Assembly: GCA_030141605.1 (NCBI GenBank)
Contig: JAQGDQ010000235.1
Span: forward strand, 60,001 to 124,000
Source: Tubiluchus corallicola
Lineage: Eukaryota > Priapulida > Priapulimorpha > Priapulimorphida > Tubiluchidae
DNA length: 64,000 nt
Direction of reading: 5' to 3'
The notes below the pieces were generated by a model, which saw nothing but the letters and a program-made list of their open reading frames with translations, did not search any database and was not told where the DNA came from. Below are positions 60,436 to 64,000 of this stretch, piece by piece (the first letter of the stretch is position 1; the number at the start of each line of letters is the position of its first letter). The position numbers were made by a program, and so were the translations under genes.

Positions 60436-60764
60436 ATATTTTAAGTTTAATAAGTACAATAGAACAATGTCGCGAAACCATCACTCCCGTGAGTTGTTAC
60501 TTGGATAACATTTTGTCTCTAACTGATAATCCTGTGGATGTAGACAAGACAAACCATTTAAATGTGTCTTTACAGCTGAAAAAAGCTGCTTTGTAACTTA
60601 TAGAACAATGAATCCTTCACATGTTCCCTCAACTATAATCAATGACTACACCTGGTATATCAGAATGGATAGGAGCAGGTTATCATTGGTTATCAGGTTA
60701 CCAGAATGGACCTCATTGCAGAGCTCATAGATTTCTTGTAGAAATTAAAAGTAGGAGGGAGAGG

Positions 60765-62070
60765 CTGCAACATACACCCATCTGTGACTGTGCACTGGGT
60801 CCATACAGTGCAGTTCAAGATGAAAAACAAGTGGAGGCAGAGGCTACGACATACACACGTCCGTGACTGTGCACTGGGTCCATATGGTGCAGTTCAAGAT
60901 GAAGAGCAAGTGGAGGCAGAGGCTACGACATACGCACGTCTGTGACTGTGCACTGGGTCCATACGGCACAGTTCAACATGAAGAGCAAGTGGAGGCAGAG
61001 GCTATGACATGCACACGTATGTGACTGTGCACTGGGTCCATACGGCACAGTTCAAGATGAAGAGCAAGTGGAGGCAGAGGCTATGACACGCACGTCTGTG
61101 ACTGTGCACTGGGTCCATATGGGCAGTTCAAGATGAAAAACAAGTGGAGGCAGAGGCTATGACATGCACACGTCTGTGACTGTGCACTGGGTCCATATGG
61201 GCAGTTCAAGATGAAGAGCAAGTGGAGGCAGAGGCTACGACATACACACGTCTGTGACTGTGCACTGGGTCCATATGGTGCAGTTCAAGATGAAGAGCAA
61301 GTGGAGGCAGAGGCTATGACATGCACACATATGTGACTGTGCACTGAGTCCATATGGGCAGTTCAAGATGAAGAACAAGTGGAGGCAGAGGCTATGACAT
61401 GCACATGTCTGTGACTGAGCACTGGTCCATACAGTGCAGTTCAAGATGAAGAGCAAGTGGAGGCAGAGGCTATGACATGCACATGTCTGTGACTGTGCAC
61501 TGGGTCCATATGGGCAGTTCAAGATGATCAGCAAGTAGAGGTAGAGGCTATGCCATGCACACGTCTGTGACTGTGCACTGAGTCCATATGGGCAGTTCAA
61601 GATGAAGAACAAGTGGAGGCAGAGGCTATGACATGCACATGTCTGTGACTGAGCACTGGTCCATACAGTGCAGTTCAAGATGAAGAGCAAGTGGAGGCAG
61701 AGGCTATGACATGCACATGTCTGTGACTGTGCACTGGGTCCATATGGGCAGTTCAAGATGATCAGCAAGTAGAGGTAGAGGCTATGCCATGCACACATCT
61801 GTGACTGTGCACTGAGTCCATATGGGCAGTTCAAGATGAAGAACAAGTGGAGGCAGAGGCTATGACATGCACATGTCTGTGACTGAGCACTGGTCCATAC
61901 AGTGCAGTTCAAGATGAAGAGCAAGTGGAGGCAGAGGCTATGACATGCACATGTCTGTGACTGTGCACTGGGTCCATATGGGCAGTTCAAGATGAACAGC
62001 AAGTAGAGGTAGAGGCTATGCCATGCACACGTCTGTGACTGTGCACTGGGTGCACACGGTGCAGTTCAAA
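60765..62070 (+). repeat. 78-79-bp tandem repeat derived from a LINE C-terminus, copy B (about 17 units)
   Basis: Same unit as 50180-50440, amplified. One-base length variants (CCATATGGGCAG versus CCATACGGTGCAG) shift the frame between units. A three-unit block (GAGCACTGGTCC, GATCAGCAAGTAGAGGTAG, CACTGAGTCC) is repeated three times at 61330-62000. Confidence 0.92.
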
Positions 62071-62340
62071 ATGAAGAGCAAGTGCTATGTCATTGGGAAA
62101 AAACTGCATTTGTCAGAAACAAGACTGTTTTTAACGATATTAACAAGGACTCTATTAAATATTTTCAGTCTTCAGGACAGTAAGCTACTCCTCAATTTCA
62201 TGTCAGATTGTTTCAGGTAATTTTAATTGTTATGTGATCAATTTGTTTTTTGTCTTGTTGAACTAATTTCCTCTTTGTTACTTCTTGCCCTTGGCACTTG
62301 TAATTATTTGTCAATAAATCTAATCTAATCTCAAAATTTA
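62070..62340 (+). pseudogene. LINE 3' terminus with TCTAA-type tail, copy B
   Basis: Parallels 50440-50697: KKLHLSETRLFLTILTRTLL, LLNFMSDCFR, stop, then AATAAATCTAATCTAATCTC. Confidence 0.75.
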
Positions 62341-63266
62341 ATCTAAAATCATAAAATAAATATTATACATGTGTCAGTACTATGTATAATACATTTAATT
62401 TTTTTTTTGATGCCTTGTCAGCATTAATCTTGAGTACAGCAGATCTGTTTCTTAGAGTTTTCAGTATGCAAAACACGGTGTAGTTGTGTTAGTTTATTAC
62501 ATATAAAGTATTTTTTGTGCCATTGTAATTATAGAATCAATTCTTTAGATAGCAAAATCTTTTAAACTGCTCCACGTGTGAATGACTCAACAGGACGGGT
62601 TAAAAACGTTGCTGAAATTACATTTATGTTAATAAGCATATTCAGAAATTCCTGTTGCTTAGTGGAATCATGGAGTTGGATAAAATTGCTGTATTCCCCG
62701 ATAATTAGATGGTACATACATAAAATATAAACAGTGTTTTATAAGTCAAAGCACTAGTCCTGCGTTTTGTCGCTGTGGTGACAGTCTTGTTGTATGCTAA
62801 TTGCAGTTAAAGCTCATTTTATTCTACTTTGATAATTGCCATGTAACTAACTGTAGACGGTAAATCTTTGGTTTTTTAAATATTAGACTGGAATAATTTG
62901 ATAATACTAGTGCAGGTAATAATAATAATAATAACGTTAAAGTAGTAGTAATCTAATAATTTTGTTGCTCTAGTGCATGTATTGTGTATTTGCTTTATCT
63001 AGATTGTGGGATATACGTTGTGGTCGTGCGTAGGAATATAATGACAAATTTGCACATGAGATGACGCCACAAGCAGCACGGCAAAATCAATAAGCACATT
63101 CCGTCTCTATCGACGCGTCCTGTGTTATTGTTAGCGATTGACAAAAAGTCCTTGATACGTTGTTAGATATTACTCTTGAAGCCTATAATTAATATTTAAA
63201 ATGTGTATACAGCAGATTTTATAGTTTATGTTAAAGTGACCGCGTGTACGTGTTTCCTAGGAAAAC

Positions 63267-63447
63267 ATGAGTAACTCGAAGAATAACTGTCCTTTCGCAG
63301 CGGCTGGTAAAAAGAAAGGTGGCGGTTTTTTGTCTAGAAAGGTGAGAAAGGATAAAGAAATTAAAGATGGATTCACAGAGGAGGATTTATTGAACAAACC
63401 GCATATATCCCCAGACGATGTTTTAAAGCTCACAAGAATCACAGAAC
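63267..63447 (+). CDS. UNC119: UNC119 lipid-binding chaperone, first coding exon (partial)
   Basis: ATG at 63267 (AAAACATGAG) opens a 60-codon frame. It begins with a Ser/Lys/Gly-rich tail (NSKNNCPFAAAGKKKGGGFL) and ends with HISPDDVLKLTRITE, followed by C/GTAAGT (phase 1). The sequence (I/S)P.DVL.L..IT. is the conserved entry into the UNC119/PDE6D beta-sandwich, and an intron at this point fits the family. UNC119 binds N-myristoylated cargo and delivers it to cilia or synaptic membranes in animals. The lipid-binding domain lies in later exons beyond the window. Likely upstream 5' UTR from about 63100. Confidence 0.8.
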
Positions 63448-63898
63448 GTAAGTTGTATTTTTGTAAAGCTCAGTCTCAGGCTTAAACTGAGTGAGTGTTA
63501 AAGTTTGTATGAGATAAGAAAAATATTTTTATTTCACTGTTGAAAATTTGAAGACTAGGTTTATTTCTCTCACATATTGTTGAAACCATAAATTTAGTTG
63601 TGTGTACCTACTATATCTTCTATTTTGCTGACTTTTTTTTCATGTACGAACTGGTGAGTGAGAAAATTTATTTTTCAAAAGCTTTGCTATACAGAGAAGC
63701 TTGATTGACATGCCCCAGGAATTAATAGATACTGTAATTAATGCAATGTTGAGACATATACATTTATTCGTTTCCTGTTGCAAAAATTGCAAATATTCTT
63801 CAGTAGTACTTTGTACTTGTTTCCTAGATTTGAAACAATGAATTATACTAAGTCTTTTACTTATTACTCACATTAGGTCTAGGTAGGTAGTCGATGTG
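63448..63898 (+). other. Intron 1 of UNC119, left part
   Basis: AT-rich intronic sequence; the next exon was not found in the window. Confidence 0.5.
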
Positions 63899-64000
63899 CG
63901 GCTAGGGTGTACAGGTGTATCTGTATGTCAGTCCTCACAGCTAGGGTGTACAGGTGTATCTGTATGTCAGTCCTAACAGCTAGGGTGTACAGGTGTATCT
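63899..64000 (+). repeat. 39-bp tandem repeat running off the right edge
   Basis: Two complete units and part of a third of GCTAGGGTGTACAGGTGTAT plus CTGTATGTCAGTCCTCACA. Confidence 0.9.

Larger units (their letters stand above)
53285..63097 (+). repeat. Tandem segmental duplication, copy B
   Basis: Colinear with copy A from ACACAGAATCTGCAAAATGG (53293) to AATCAATAAGCACA (63097), after which sequence unique to the right flank begins. Non-repeat stretches appear highly similar by eye, with scattered substitutions and small indels. Confidence 0.9.

Noticed and set aside
61235-62002. 255-codon minus frame in the 79-bp array
   Set aside because: Antisense reading of LINE-derived satellite units.

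Overview
This window looks like nuclear DNA from an invertebrate animal. It is AT-rich, carries spliced genes with GT-AG introns, animal gene families (TRMT1L, TTC27, UNC119, C-type lectins, C2H2 zinc fingers), many decayed non-LTR retrotransposons, Tc1- and pogo-type transposon remnants, a Penelope-like fragment and very large amounts of mini- and microsatellite. The phylum cannot be fixed from the sequence alone.

Layout. 1-4 kb: an exon of a TRMT1L-like tRNA methyltransferase (minus strand, running off the left edge) and a complete single-exon TTC27 gene (minus). 4.7-7.0 kb: LINE debris, including a two-zinc-knuckle ORF1. 7.3-9.8 kb: a candidate small secreted-protein gene whose first intron holds a CT microsatellite joined to a 5'-truncated LINE. 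11.9-14.4 kb: an intronless single-pass membrane protein with cadherin-like repeats. 14.6-15.2 kb: a GC-rich island ending in a 5S rRNA-like sequence. 16.4-16.9 kb: a Tc1-like remnant. 17.8-19.8 kb: a 27-bp satellite of about 75 copies.

19.9-28.7 kb: two three-exon secreted C-type lectin genes in head-to-head orientation about 0.5 kb apart. They have the same architecture and predicted EPN/WND sugar-binding motifs. The last intron of the minus-strand copy contains a 1.9-kb array of a 38-bp repeat. 30.8-31.4 kb: a 39-bp array. 31.6-33.9 kb: a minus-strand gene with signal peptide, leucine-rich repeats, LRR C-cap, very long polythreonine stalk, transmembrane helix and acidic tail, interrupted here by one stop codon and one frameshift. 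So 7-34 kb reads as an accessory cluster of secreted and cell-surface proteins; a shared recognition role is inference.

35.3-36.1 kb is a segmented tetranucleotide array. 36.5-39.0 kb is a Penelope-like element split by a truncated LINE between 136-bp direct repeats. 39.2-39.5 kb has tRNA-like sequences, and 40.75-41.23 kb a pogo-type miniature transposon.

41.3-63.1 kb is a large tandem segmental duplication. Each unit contains, in order, a short 5' exon, a second exon, a 68-70-bp satellite, a C2H2 zinc-finger ORF (13 and 12 fingers), a 44-bp satellite, an LTR-like segment with a near-perfect heat-shock element plus TATA box, and a LINE-derived 79-bp satellite. Copy A carries two extra LINE insertions. 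The window closes with the first exon of a UNC119 gene (plus) and the start of another minisatellite. TRMT1L, TTC27 and UNC119 are the reliable single-copy anchors; nearly everything between them is lineage-specific.
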